This document shows, piece after piece, positions 17,713 through 26,698 of a DNA stretch of 64,000 nt (the stretch's first letter is position 1; every line of letters starts with the position of its first letter). The translations under genes and the position numbers were made by a program. The stretch is taken from assembly GCA_019753235.1 (NCBI GenBank), contig JAIELF010000055.1, positions 1 to 64,000 of the forward strand, in the 5' to 3' direction. Below the pieces are notes generated by a model. That model made no database searches. It saw only the letters and a program-made list of their open reading frames with translations, and was not told where the DNA came from. The stretch comes from a bacterium (GTDB taxonomy: Bacteria > Planctomycetota > Planctomycetia > Kolteriales > Kolteriaceae).

Positions 17713-18915
17713 GTGAAAAGCGTCGTGGAGATCCTTTTCGTTGAGAACGCCCCCGGGTTCGGCGGGTCATTGACGGGAATATTGCACCTCGTCGATGCGC
17801 TGCCCGGCTGGATTCACCCCACCTTGGTGTGTGGCTTTGATCCGCGGCCCTTTACAGACATCCCTGAGCGACTTCGCGTTGAAGTTGTTCCGATCGACAT
17901 GTCGAAGACCAACCGCGAAGCCAATGATTCGTTCGTCGGAGCACTCTACCGCTTCGCTCGTTACAACACCTGGCCCTGGGCGCGGCAGGTCGAACGAATC
18001 GCCCGCAAGTACGGCGCCTCGATTATCCATGCCAACAACATTTTGACGGGGAACTTCGGCGCGGCTGTCGCGGGTTGGCGTCTGGGCATACCCGTGATCG
18101 CTCATCAGAAAGGCTACGAACACCCCGGAAAGTTGACCCACTGGATCATCGATCGCCGGTGGTACGCCCACCATGTCGCGACATCGCATTCCATTGCCGA
18201 TCATTTGCTCGACCTGCGCGTGCCGGCCGAGCGTATTACCATGATCTACGATGCCATTGTCCCTCCTAACCCCGAACCAGCCCGTTGCGCCAACGAGATC
18301 CCCGTGATCGGGATGCACAGCGTGCTTCGCGAATCCAAAGGTCAGGATATCTTTCTTCGCGCGGTCGCCCGCGTCGCCCAGCGAGGGGTCGGCCCGTTTC
18401 GGGTGTCCATCGCCGGCGGCCCGCCCAGACCCTCTCTCTATCCCGATCAGCTTCGCGATCTCGCGAAAGAGTTGGGGATTGCCGACCGTGTCGAGTTCAC
18501 CGGGCATCTGCGGGATCCATTCACCTTCCTGGCGGGGGTCGATCTTTCGGTGCATGCTTCGATCGAGCCCGAGCCCTTTGGACGTGTCGCTGCTGAATCA
18601 ATGTTGATGGGTGTTCCCGTGATCGCTGCCGCCGGCAGTGGCGCGGCCGAGTATGTCGAACAAGCCAATGCCGGCTATTCGACACCTCCTCGCGATGTTG
18701 ATGCACTGGCCGACGCGATCGCGTCGCTGGTCGCGGACGCACCTCGGAGACAAGAGCTGGGTCAGCGGGGTCGCGATTACGCCTTGTCGGCGTTCGCACC
18801 AGCAACCATCGCGGAACAACTCGTCTCGCTCTACGAAGACTTAGTGACAGGCAAACGTCATCCGGTAACCGTGGCGGATCGAGCCGCTGATTGCCGATCA
18901 GCCGTCGCGCCTTGA
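17713..18915 (+). CDS. GT4-family glycosyltransferase
   Basis: A 400-residue retaining glycosyltransferase with two Rossmann-like domains. The N-terminal acceptor domain includes APGFGGSLTGILHLV. The C-terminal nucleotide-sugar domain has the E-x7-E motif in EPFGRVAAE at about residue 290. It transfers a sugar from a nucleotide sugar to a growing glycan; donor and acceptor are unknown. It opens a surface-glycan locus and is followed after 13 bases by a second GT4 gene, so they probably form an operon. The start is a GTG at 17713; a second GTG at 17725 is possible and no clear ribosome-binding site decides. Confidence 0.88.
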   Translation: MKSVVEILFVENAPGFGGSLTGILHLVDALPGWIHPTLVCGFDPRPFTDIPERLRVEVVPIDMSKTNREANDSFVGALYRFARYNTWPWARQVERIARKYGASIIHANNILTGNFGAAVAGWRLGIPVIAHQKGYEHPGKLTHWIIDRRWYAHHVATSHSIADHLLDLRVPAERITMIYDAIVPPNPEPARCANEIPVIGMHSVLRESKGQDIFLRAVARVAQRGVGPFRVSIAGGPPRPSLYPDQLRDLAKELGIADRVEFTGHLRDPFTFLAGVDLSVHASIEPEPFGRVAAESMLMGVPVIAAAGSGAAEYVEQANAGYSTPPRDVDALADAIASLVADAPRRQELGQRGRDYALSAFAPATIAEQLVSLYEDLVTGKRHPVTVADRAADCRSAVAP

Positions 18916-18928
18916 GGAAGAGGTACTC

Positions 18929-21115
18929 GTGATCAGCGTCACCGACACGCCTCCGCCGGCAAGCGCTGCTAAGCCAGGGACTCGGCGTATTCGCGTCATG
19001 CAGGTGAACTATCGCCACACCTTCGGCGGTTCAGAGCGACTGGCGGCGACGATTGGCACGTCGCTGGATCCGGGCCGCTTTGAATCCCTCTTCGCTGCCA
19101 TGAAGGGGGATGGCGAAGTCGGCGACATGCTTCGCAAACAGGGTTATCAGACCGTCGTCTTTGGCCGAAATGAAGGATTCGATCCGCTCGTCTACTGGCG
19201 GGTTTGGCGGTATTTGAAAGCGCACCCGGTCGACATCATCCAAACACATCATGTCGGATCGCTTGTCTACTGTGCTCCACCAGCCCGGGCACTCGGCATT
19301 AAGGTCGTTCACACCGAGCACGACATTCATTCCTTCATCCGACTCCCCAACGAGCTCCGTTGGATTCGTCGACTCTCCCACCTTCCAGAGAAGTACGTCG
19401 TCATCGATCCAACCATTGCGGACTTCCTCGAAGCCGAGGCTAACATTCCGCGTGAGAAACTGATCGTGATTCGCAACGGCGTGAATCTCGACGAATTTCG
19501 GCCTCCGGCGGGAGGTCCTGCCGGCCCTGACAAACCCTTCACGCTCGGATGGGTTTCTCGATTGGCCTCTCCCAAGCGGCCCGACATCCTTGTTGAGGCA
19601 ATGGCAATTCTCGCCAATGAAGACCCGCTTCTGCGGGCTCGGATCATCGGCGGCGGCGATCTCTTCGATGGGCTGGCCGAGCTAGTTCGACAGAAGGGTC
19701 TTTCCGAACGAATCGAGTTGCTCGGTCCCCGTTCGGATATAGGCCTTCAGTTGCAGCTGATGGATGCGTACGTTCTTTGCAGCGAGCGAGAAGGGCTTCC
19801 CATCTCCTTGGTCGAAGCGATGGCGACCGAGAGACCTACGATCGTGTCAGCGGTCGGCGGGATACCCTCGCTGGTGAAGGATCGCATGAATGGCTATCTC
19901 CTAAACGAGCTCTCTCCCCAGGAGCTTGCCAACATCATTCGCGATATTCGAAGAAATCCGGAGCAAGCCCGTCAGATCGCGCTTCAAGGGGCCGGCGACG
20001 CGCGACGACAGTTCAATCTGCGCGAGACGATCGGCCAGTACATGGACCTTTTCGATCAAGTTGCCCACCGGGCTACGCGCCCGAATGTCATGACCCCAAG
20101 GGTAAAGCAGTCTGCTTATTCGATGGTCTGTAGAACGAAGTTCGACGGATGGTTCCGAGGCAGGCATCGGGATCGACTGGTGATCCTCGGTTATCACGGC
20201 ATCGTCGAAGATCAATCTCGATCGGCTCCCAGTTGGTTGATGCTACGAGCATCGGCCTTCACCGCGCAGATGCGATTCCTGCGCGACCACTACGAAATCG
20301 TCTCGATGAATGAGGCTGCTCGAAGGATTGTTGCCCACGAGCCATTCGAGCATCCAACGGCCTGCGTCACTCTCGATGATGGTTATCGCAACAATATGAC
20401 GGTGGCGCTTCCGATCCTCGACCAGATGGGGATTCCCGCGACCATCTACTTGGCCACTGGCTTGATCAATACCGATCACATTCATTGGACAGCCAAGCTG
20501 GAACAGGCGATGTTCGGATCGTCCCGATCGATTCTGGATGTGACCGACCTTGGCCTTCGGCGATATCCGCTCGGCCCACATGCGTCTTACTCGTATGTGC
20601 GCCTGGTAGCGAGGCTATATCGTTTGGCCGAGCCTGCTCGTCAAAACCTGATCAATGTGATTGAAACACGCTTGGGGACCCTCGAAGGGACCGATTTTTC
20701 AGAGTTCCAGATGATGAACTGGGATGAGATTCGCTCGGTGTGTTCGCATGGGAACATCGAGTTCGGCGGGCACACCATCAATCACCAAATCGTCGAACCT
20801 CTCGACGATGAGGAACTCGAATTCGAAATTGGTGGATCGATCGAAGAAGTCCGCCGACAGACGAAATTGGCGTCGGTCACCTTTGCGTATCCCAACGGAA
20901 CACCCACCGATTTCGATCAACGAGCCGAGCGAGTCCTACGCGACCATCAAGTCGTGGCAGCGGTCTCCACCATCGACGGCATCAACGACTCGTCCACGAA
21001 TCCATTTGCCCTTCGGCGAATCACGGTGGGATCAGGGATGTCGATCGAAGAGTTTCGCGTCCGCACCAGCGGCGCGATCGAATTGGCCAAGCAGTTCATC
21101 CGCGTCCGAGCATGA
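18929..21115 (+). CDS. Fused GT4 glycosyltransferase and NodB-type polysaccharide deacetylase
   Basis: A 728-residue two-domain protein. Residues about 20-385 are a GT4 glycosyltransferase (HTFGGSERLAATIGTSL near the start; EREGLPISLVEAM with the E-x7-E pair). About 410-727 is a NodB carbohydrate esterase. It has TLDDGYRNN near 480-488, the metal-binding GGHTINH near 612-618, FAYPNG and a C-terminal alpha/beta remainder. NodB enzymes remove acetyl groups from GlcNAc-type sugars. One polypeptide could therefore add a sugar and deacetylate the product or its neighbour. The start is a GTG at 18929 with GAGGAAGAGG upstream. No signal peptide: both domains appear cytoplasmic, whereas many NodB enzymes are exported. 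The fusion is continuous with no stop or frameshift. Confidence 0.9.
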   Translation: MISVTDTPPPASAAKPGTRRIRVMQVNYRHTFGGSERLAATIGTSLDPGRFESLFAAMKGDGEVGDMLRKQGYQTVVFGRNEGFDPLVYWRVWRYLKAHPVDIIQTHHVGSLVYCAPPARALGIKVVHTEHDIHSFIRLPNELRWIRRLSHLPEKYVVIDPTIADFLEAEANIPREKLIVIRNGVNLDEFRPPAGGPAGPDKPFTLGWVSRLASPKRPDILVEAMAILANEDPLLRARIIGGGDLFDGLAELVRQKGLSERIELLGPRSDIGLQLQLMDAYVLCSEREGLPISLVEAMATERPTIVSAVGGIPSLVKDRMNGYLLNELSPQELANIIRDIRRNPEQARQIALQGAGDARRQFNLRETIGQYMDLFDQVAHRATRPNVMTPRVKQSAYSMVCRTKFDGWFRGRHRDRLVILGYHGIVEDQSRSAPSWLMLRASAFTAQMRFLRDHYEIVSMNEAARRIVAHEPFEHPTACVTLDDGYRNNMTVALPILDQMGIPATIYLATGLINTDHIHWTAKLEQAMFGSSRSILDVTDLGLRRYPLGPHASYSYVRLVARLYRLAEPARQNLINVIETRLGTLEGTDFSEFQMMNWDEIRSVCSHGNIEFGGHTINHQIVEPLDDEELEFEIGGSIEEVRRQTKLASVTFAYPNGTPTDFDQRAERVLRDHQVVAAVSTIDGINDSSTNPFALRRITVGSGMSIEEFRVRTSGAIELAKQFIRVRA

Positions 21116-21138
21116 TCCCATGTGATGAGCCGAAGCGA

Positions 21139-22404
21139 CTAAACCCGAGCCGCCACCGCCGGGGCCGAGCGACTCTTTCGATCGATCACGTTTCCGAGAA
21201 TCTCGGTGTAACGCCGAGCCAACACGTTTCGAGGGTAATGGGCTTCAACATAGCGCCTGCCGTTGATGCCCAGTTCTTCGCGAAGCCCAGGGTTGTCGGC
21301 CAACTTCTGGAGGCCTTGAATCAGTTCCAGAACGTTCTCCGGCTCGACAAAGATGCCGGCACCGGCCCGTTCAACTTCTTGCCGAGCGTCTCCATCGACC
21401 GAGACGATCATCGCTCGCTGCATCCCCATGATTTCAAAGATTTTCGAGGGAAGAACATCGGTGAATAGATCGACTTTTCGAAGCGGAACAAGGGCAATAT
21501 CGCATGCCGCGTAGTAACCGACGACGGCCCGTTTATCTTGCGGCGGAACAAACGTGACATTGGACTGACCTCGATCGATCGCCCTCTTTTCAAGTGTCGG
21601 CTTCTCGGCCCCGTCGCCAACGAAGACGAAGCGAATCGATTCGTTGGAAAGCTTCTCGGCCGCATCCATCACGAAGTCCAGCCCATGCGCCATCCCGTGC
21701 GTCCCAAGATAAAGAACGACCGTCTCGTTCTTCATGCCAAGCTTCTGACGATAGAGTTCTCGATCAGACAATCGAAACCGATAATGCTGCAAGTCGACGC
21801 CGTTGGTCACGACATCAATTTTGTCGGGCTCGGTACCGTAGCTCGAAAGAATTCGGCGACGATAGCCCGGCCCCACGGTGATGATCTTGTCGGCCGATCG
21901 ATAAAGAAAAGCCGACAGTTGCTTGAGCAGTCCGATGGCTCGGCTCTCTTTCATCGCGCCGACCGTCACGATGCTCTCCGGCCAGAGATCGCGAACCTCG
22001 AAGACGAAAGGCGCTCGCAGCAATCGACTCATGCACCAACCCGCGACGCCGGTAAAGAGTTGCGGCGATGTGGCGATGACGATGTCCGGCCGGCCGACGC
22101 GCCAGACGCCGATCAGAATGGCCGACATCATGAATGACACGTAGCTGACAATGCGCCAGAGAAAACCCGAATTGCGAGCCGCGAAAACATACGTCCGAAT
22201 GAGATCGACGTCACCATCCTTCTCTCGTCGCGTCAGCACGCCGACATCTTCGCGCCTTTTGGTTCCGTGCGGATGATGAGGAAAAGCGGTAAGCACCGTC
22301 ACCTGATGGCCCCGCTTGACCCACTCGCGAGCGAGTTCGGAAACTCTCGCGGCCGGGGCCCCCATCTCGGGCGGATAATACTGACTGATGTAGAGAATCT
22401 TCAT
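21139..22404 (-). CDS. WbuB-like GT4 glycosyltransferase
   Basis: A 421-residue GT4 enzyme of the WbuB-like group. Its N-terminus is MKILYISQYYPPEMGAPA. A conserved FEVRDLWPES sits in the middle, and DVLPSKIFEIMGMQRAMIVS lies in the donor domain. Such enzymes build lipopolysaccharide O-antigen or exopolysaccharide repeats. The ATG at 22404 shares its A with the TGA stop of the upstream heparinase-fold gene, giving strong evidence for this start and for translational coupling; the longer in-frame ATG at 22605 lies inside that gene. It is the last gene of a three-gene minus-strand operon. Confidence 0.9.
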   Translation of the reverse strand: MKILYISQYYPPEMGAPAARVSELAREWVKRGHQVTVLTAFPHHPHGTKRREDVGVLTRREKDGDVDLIRTYVFAARNSGFLWRIVSYVSFMMSAILIGVWRVGRPDIVIATSPQLFTGVAGWCMSRLLRAPFVFEVRDLWPESIVTVGAMKESRAIGLLKQLSAFLYRSADKIITVGPGYRRRILSSYGTEPDKIDVVTNGVDLQHYRFRLSDRELYRQKLGMKNETVVLYLGTHGMAHGLDFVMDAAEKLSNESIRFVFVGDGAEKPTLEKRAIDRGQSNVTFVPPQDKRAVVGYYAACDIALVPLRKVDLFTDVLPSKIFEIMGMQRAMIVSVDGDARQEVERAGAGIFVEPENVLELIQGLQKLADNPGLREELGINGRRYVEAHYPRNVLARRYTEILGNVIDRKSRSAPAVAARV

Positions 22405-24236
22405 CACTGGTTTCCCCAATGACCGAGGGAGGAGAATCGATCGGGAAGTCGCGCGACGCACATTCCATCCACGCCGGCCCATGAGATTTGCCATGTCCCA
22501 TCGACCAAAGCGATTTTTGGTTCTGACTCGATCGGCCTCTTCGAGACCATCCAACCAAGCGAAGCGAGTCCCGAGAATTCCTTCACCATCGAAATCGCCA
22601 AGCACGGCTCCGTGCGGTAGAAGTGATTCGAACGCGTTGTCTCATGGATGGTCACGACGGTCGGTCCAACGATCGGCGTCCAGTATGCCATGGATGAGGG
22701 GCCGATAAGTCGGTAACGACCTCCGTCCGCTTGCAGGCGTCTTCCCTCGGCGAGCCAAAGGCGAGAAGCAGCTTGGTGGCTTCGTCGATCATCACTCTTC
22801 ATCACATCGAAACAGAACCAAGGGCCATCGTCGACCAGAAACCAGAATCGCTCGACGATGGGAATCCCCCGATGAGCGTACGCATCGTGACATGCAACGA
22901 TCCAGAGACCCTCCTGCGTCCGTATGGATTGTCGCGAGACAACATGCCCGCGCCGGCCCATGCGAAAGCTAGACCAGGTGTCGGCCAGATCCTGCCGATC
23001 CAGCATCAAGACATTGTGAGATCCACTGGAACGGTACTCGGCTCGGGCCGGTCCCGTGTAAGAAAAGACGCCACGATCCACGAAGAGCCGATCGCCGGCC
23101 AAGCTCATTTCAAAGCTCAACAAGTCCGCGTGAGCGTGTGCCGGCAAATGATCCGCGGCCATGTCTCCCGCATCGAACACCAACAGATCTTGCTCATCGC
23201 GATGGACATAATAGTTGCCCATCCATCCGGAATGATGACCCGACGACCGCCCAGCCGACTGCATTCCCGGCTGATCCAACGTGCTGTCTCCGAAGAGACA
23301 GACTACCCCGTCGGGGTGCCTGAGCGGCTCGATGAACTCTCGCATTCTTTTAGCCGTCTGCCGCCAAGCGTCCGCTTGCGTCGGGTCTCGATGGTCGGCC
23401 CACGAGGCCAACTCTTCGAGATAGCCCGCCAGTTCTAGTTGGTACATCGGCGAGCGTTCAAAATGCTCCCCCGCGTCATTCAGTTGCAGATCAATTTCCG
23501 CATTCAAGAGGGAACAACCCCGGTGCCACCAATGATTGGCCGTCGGCCCAGAGAACAGCGTCCCCGCGAGAGCCAGGGCGGCGGCGTTCATCCAGAGATG
23601 ATTCCCTCCGATGTCTCGCTCTAGATGTCGCGAAAGCCAATCGATCTGCGACGCCAACGAACGCGTCATGCGATCGGTACGAGCCGAGCCGACCGAGCCG
23701 GCGGCAAGGATCATCCCCCAGGAGAACGCTCGTCGCGAAATGACGTAGGGATGCCAAGCAATGGGATCGGTACCGCGCGAACCCTTTCCGCCATCGGCAT
23801 ACACATCGAGCCAAGAATCGACGGCATCATGGATGATAGGTTCTGATCCGACGACGCGTACCCAGCGAGCGAGATAGTCGTGATAGTGCAGATGGAACGT
23901 CCACAAGGGAGGAAGCCAACGACGCGATAGATTTCGCCAAGCGATCGGCTTGCCGACCGGTTCGGTTCGGTTGAGCAATCGGAGTCTGCCCCGCGCAAGT
24001 GCCACGAGTTCTTCGCGGTCTGCTTCCAGGGTTGTTTCCTCGGCACCGGCCGACCAGGGAAGATGTTGGCTACACCAAGTCGCGCCGGAAACATCTCGCC
24101 GAACTCGGCCCGGCGCGATTCGCTGACGAAGTTCTTTGCGGAGCCGACCCAGGAGTTGGTCGGGCGTGTGGTACCGCAAGATGCTTATCCACCGGGTCCA
24201 CCAGCGATCCCAAGTCGCGGGTGAAGTGATCATCAT
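22404..24236 (-). CDS. Heparinase II/III-fold protein
   Basis: A protein of about 610 residues with the heparinase II/III layout: an alpha-helical toroid in the first two thirds (GGNHLWMNAAALALAG) and a C-terminal beta domain beginning near HLPAHAHADLLSFEM. Family members are lyases that cut uronic-acid polysaccharides, but many lie in exopolysaccharide loci and their activity there is poorly known. The position between a dehydrogenase and a WbuB-like transferase is typical. I choose ATG 24236 or 24233, because the heparinase N-terminal region starts there and the in-frame ATG at 24416 overlaps the end of the upstream gene. There is no signal peptide, so a cytoplasmic or periplasm-independent role is possible. 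Confidence 0.85.
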   Translation of the reverse strand: MMITSPATWDRWWTRWISILRYHTPDQLLGRLRKELRQRIAPGRVRRDVSGATWCSQHLPWSAGAEETTLEADREELVALARGRLRLLNRTEPVGKPIAWRNLSRRWLPPLWTFHLHYHDYLARWVRVVGSEPIIHDAVDSWLDVYADGGKGSRGTDPIAWHPYVISRRAFSWGMILAAGSVGSARTDRMTRSLASQIDWLSRHLERDIGGNHLWMNAAALALAGTLFSGPTANHWWHRGCSLLNAEIDLQLNDAGEHFERSPMYQLELAGYLEELASWADHRDPTQADAWRQTAKRMREFIEPLRHPDGVVCLFGDSTLDQPGMQSAGRSSGHHSGWMGNYYVHRDEQDLLVFDAGDMAADHLPAHAHADLLSFEMSLAGDRLFVDRGVFSYTGPARAEYRSSGSHNVLMLDRQDLADTWSSFRMGRRGHVVSRQSIRTQEGLWIVACHDAYAHRGIPIVERFWFLVDDGPWFCFDVMKSDDRRSHQAASRLWLAEGRRLQADGGRYRLIGPSSMAYWTPIVGPTVVTIHETTRSNHFYRTEPCLAISMVKEFSGLASLGWMVSKRPIESEPKIALVDGTWQISWAGVDGMCVARLPDRFSSLGHWGNQ

Positions 24237-24355
24237 GGATGATTGTTTCACAAGGTGTCTATCGGATGTTGCACGATGATCGGGCATCGGACGCGCTGAC
24301 GGAGCTTCGTCGTTCAAAGGAACGAACGAATGTCGGCGTTGGGCCCGTGACTCAC

Positions 24356-26512
24356 TCACGACCAGTCGACCTCGAGAGGAGTTTCCATGCGAAGCGACTG
24401 CAGCGCACGCAAGCAAGTCGCGGTGACGCCAAGCATTTCATCAACAGAGATCGGCATCCGGCCCGTTTCGATGCCGGCAAGGAAGGCTCGGATTTCCTCG
24501 GCATAACCCTTCTGCTGCGACCACCACGATCGTCGGGCCAACACCTTCCCACCACGACGGATTTCGACTCGGCGATAATCATCGATGACCGCCGCGAGCC
24601 CTGCTGAATAGACTTCCACTCGCTCCTTGCTGAGACTCCGATCGCCGGCCGACGTGTAAAGGATCGACGCGCTGCTTCCGTCCGCAAAACGAATCTGCAG
24701 GGCGGCATTGTCTTCCAAGCCCAAGCCCGCCGACGCTGATCCGATGGCCTCGGCATAAACGCGCGTTGGGCGCGAGCCGATTAAGAACGTGGCCAAGTCG
24801 ACGGCGTGACACGCCTCACCGACCAGCCTTCCGCCTCCGACTTCCGGATCGTGGACCCAGTGACTCGCGGGAATCGCCCCCGCATTGAAACGAATGGTCA
24901 CCGCCTTGACATCGTCGATCGTTTGCAGATACTTTCGCACGAGATGGGCGGCAGGAGAGAATCGGCGGTTGAATCCCAGCATCCAGATCGGTGCGGCCCC
25001 CTCCCACGATCGAATCGCGTCGATCCACTCCTCCAATTGATCGCCGTTGATCGCGAGCGGCTTCTCGAGAAACAGATGCTTCCCCGCCCGCAGCGCCGCC
25101 AACCCGTGAGGCACATGCAGATGATGTTGGGTCGAGACAACGACTGCTTGGGTCTGCTCATCATCGAGGGCTTCTTGCAAGTCGGTCGCAGCAAACGCGC
25201 CGCCGTACCGTTTAGCAAGGTTCCAAGCCGACAAGCCGCGTGCCGAGACCAATGCCCGCAAGCGAGCGCTCGGTATCTTCGACAACGTTGGCAACAGCGT
25301 CGACGAAGCAAAACTTCCCGTGCCAATGAAACTGATGCCGACGGGCTTCGTGTTTGACCCGATCGACTGACTTCGAGAAGTAATTGCGACTCGCTTGTTG
25401 GGCGGACCACTTGAATAGGTGAGGATGATGCCGAGATACGGTTCGCTGGCTCTTTCGATCATCGAATAAGCATCCGTTCCTCGGTCGATCGAGAATCGAT
25501 GCGTCGTCAAATGTTCGACCGGAAGTCGGCCAGCGGCCATCTGATCAAGAACTGCTTGAATGTTGCGCTGCTCGGTCCAACGAACATAGCTAATAGGATA
25601 GTCGTTCCCCTCCTCTTCATAGCTTGCGTCGTATCGGCCCGGACCATACGAACGAGAGACGATCAACTCGAGTTCTTTCTCGTAGAACTCGCGGCGGGGA
25701 ACTTTCAGACCAACCGCACCGAGGGCAACGACCTTCGCACGATCGCGCGCAATTCGACTGGCCAGGACGAGTGGCGCGGAACTGGCCGACGAAGCGGCGA
25801 TGATGACGACATCAGCGCCACCCGACGGGGAGACACGAGCCAACGTCTCCTCGATGGAGTCGGCAGATCCGACCCATTCCGCGCCCATTTGAATCGCGAG
25901 CGGAAACTTGTTCGGGTCAACATCGGTTCCCACCACGCGACAGCCTGCCGACTTAAGCAGTGCGACGGTGATCTGTCCGATTAATCCCAGACCAACAACG
26001 ACAACCACGTCCCCCAGGCTCGCCCCGGAAAGACGAATGGATTGTAAGGCGATCGACGAGACGACGGCATAGGCGGCATGCTCGAATGGAACTTCGTCGG
26101 GAATTCTGGCCACCAGGTTCTTGCCCACCGCGACCACGCCCGCGTGAGAACCATTGGACGCGACTCGCTCGCCGACACGAAACTCGCGAACACCCGCACC
26201 CACTTCTCGAACGATGCCCGCTGATGAATACCCCATGGGGATTGGCTGGGCCAACTTCGAGCGAACCTGTTCAAGCGTCGCCGCCAAACCCTCTTGACGA
26301 AACTTCTCCATCACTCGCCGAACGTGATCCGGACGCTGACGAGCCTTGGAAAGAAGTGATTGCTGCGCGAGTTCGACGGTGGATCGTTCGGTGCCGGCAG
26401 AGATCAGCGAGGCACGATTCTCGATCAGAACTTGCCCCGGCCCGCATACCGGATCGGGTAGGTCGGCCAATTGCGTCGGTTGACCATTGATCGGCTGGAT
26501 AATCTGCAGCAC
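24356..26512 (-). CDS. Bi-domain oxidoreductase (alcohol dehydrogenase plus Gfo/Idh/MocA)
   Basis: A 718-residue fusion. The N-terminal half is a zinc-type alcohol-dehydrogenase-like domain with a Rossmann core (VVVVGLGLIGQ), but I could not place a full zinc-ligand set. The C-terminal half is a Gfo/Idh/MocA domain, beginning VGISFIGTGSFASSTL and containing HLFLEKPLAI with the EKP motif. This bi-domain protein recurs beside heparinase-fold and GT4 genes, and it likely makes or modifies a nucleotide-linked sugar for the glycan. The start is a GTG at 26512 preceded by AAGGAGG eight bases away; the in-frame ATG at 26548 has no such site. Downstream genes follow on the same strand, so it heads an operon. 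Confidence 0.88.
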   Translation of the reverse strand: MLQIIQPINGQPTQLADLPDPVCGPGQVLIENRASLISAGTERSTVELAQQSLLSKARQRPDHVRRVMEKFRQEGLAATLEQVRSKLAQPIPMGYSSAGIVREVGAGVREFRVGERVASNGSHAGVVAVGKNLVARIPDEVPFEHAAYAVVSSIALQSIRLSGASLGDVVVVVGLGLIGQITVALLKSAGCRVVGTDVDPNKFPLAIQMGAEWVGSADSIEETLARVSPSGGADVVIIAASSASSAPLVLASRIARDRAKVVALGAVGLKVPRREFYEKELELIVSRSYGPGRYDASYEEEGNDYPISYVRWTEQRNIQAVLDQMAAGRLPVEHLTTHRFSIDRGTDAYSMIERASEPYLGIILTYSSGPPNKRVAITSRSQSIGSNTKPVGISFIGTGSFASSTLLPTLSKIPSARLRALVSARGLSAWNLAKRYGGAFAATDLQEALDDEQTQAVVVSTQHHLHVPHGLAALRAGKHLFLEKPLAINGDQLEEWIDAIRSWEGAAPIWMLGFNRRFSPAAHLVRKYLQTIDDVKAVTIRFNAGAIPASHWVHDPEVGGGRLVGEACHAVDLATFLIGSRPTRVYAEAIGSASAGLGLEDNAALQIRFADGSSASILYTSAGDRSLSKERVEVYSAGLAAVIDDYRRVEIRRGGKVLARRSWWSQQKGYAEEIRAFLAGIETGRMPISVDEMLGVTATCLRALQSLRMETPLEVDWS

Positions 26513-26698
26513 CAGGCCGGCCTCCTTGCCAAGCTCGGGAAACATCAACGACCAAGACCCTGGGCCTCAAGGCCACGTCGGCGAGTCCTTGAGGACGCTG
26601 GTAGGAATTGTCGAGCGGTCCCGGATTCGAGTCAAGTCGGCAAGCGAGAAACCATGCCGGGACGAGAGTTTAGGCTGAACGCCGTTGACTCCGTGGGA

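Noticed and set aside
22731..23438. Plus-strand frame of 235 codons
   Set aside because: Antisense to the heparinase-fold gene, with no recognisable product.
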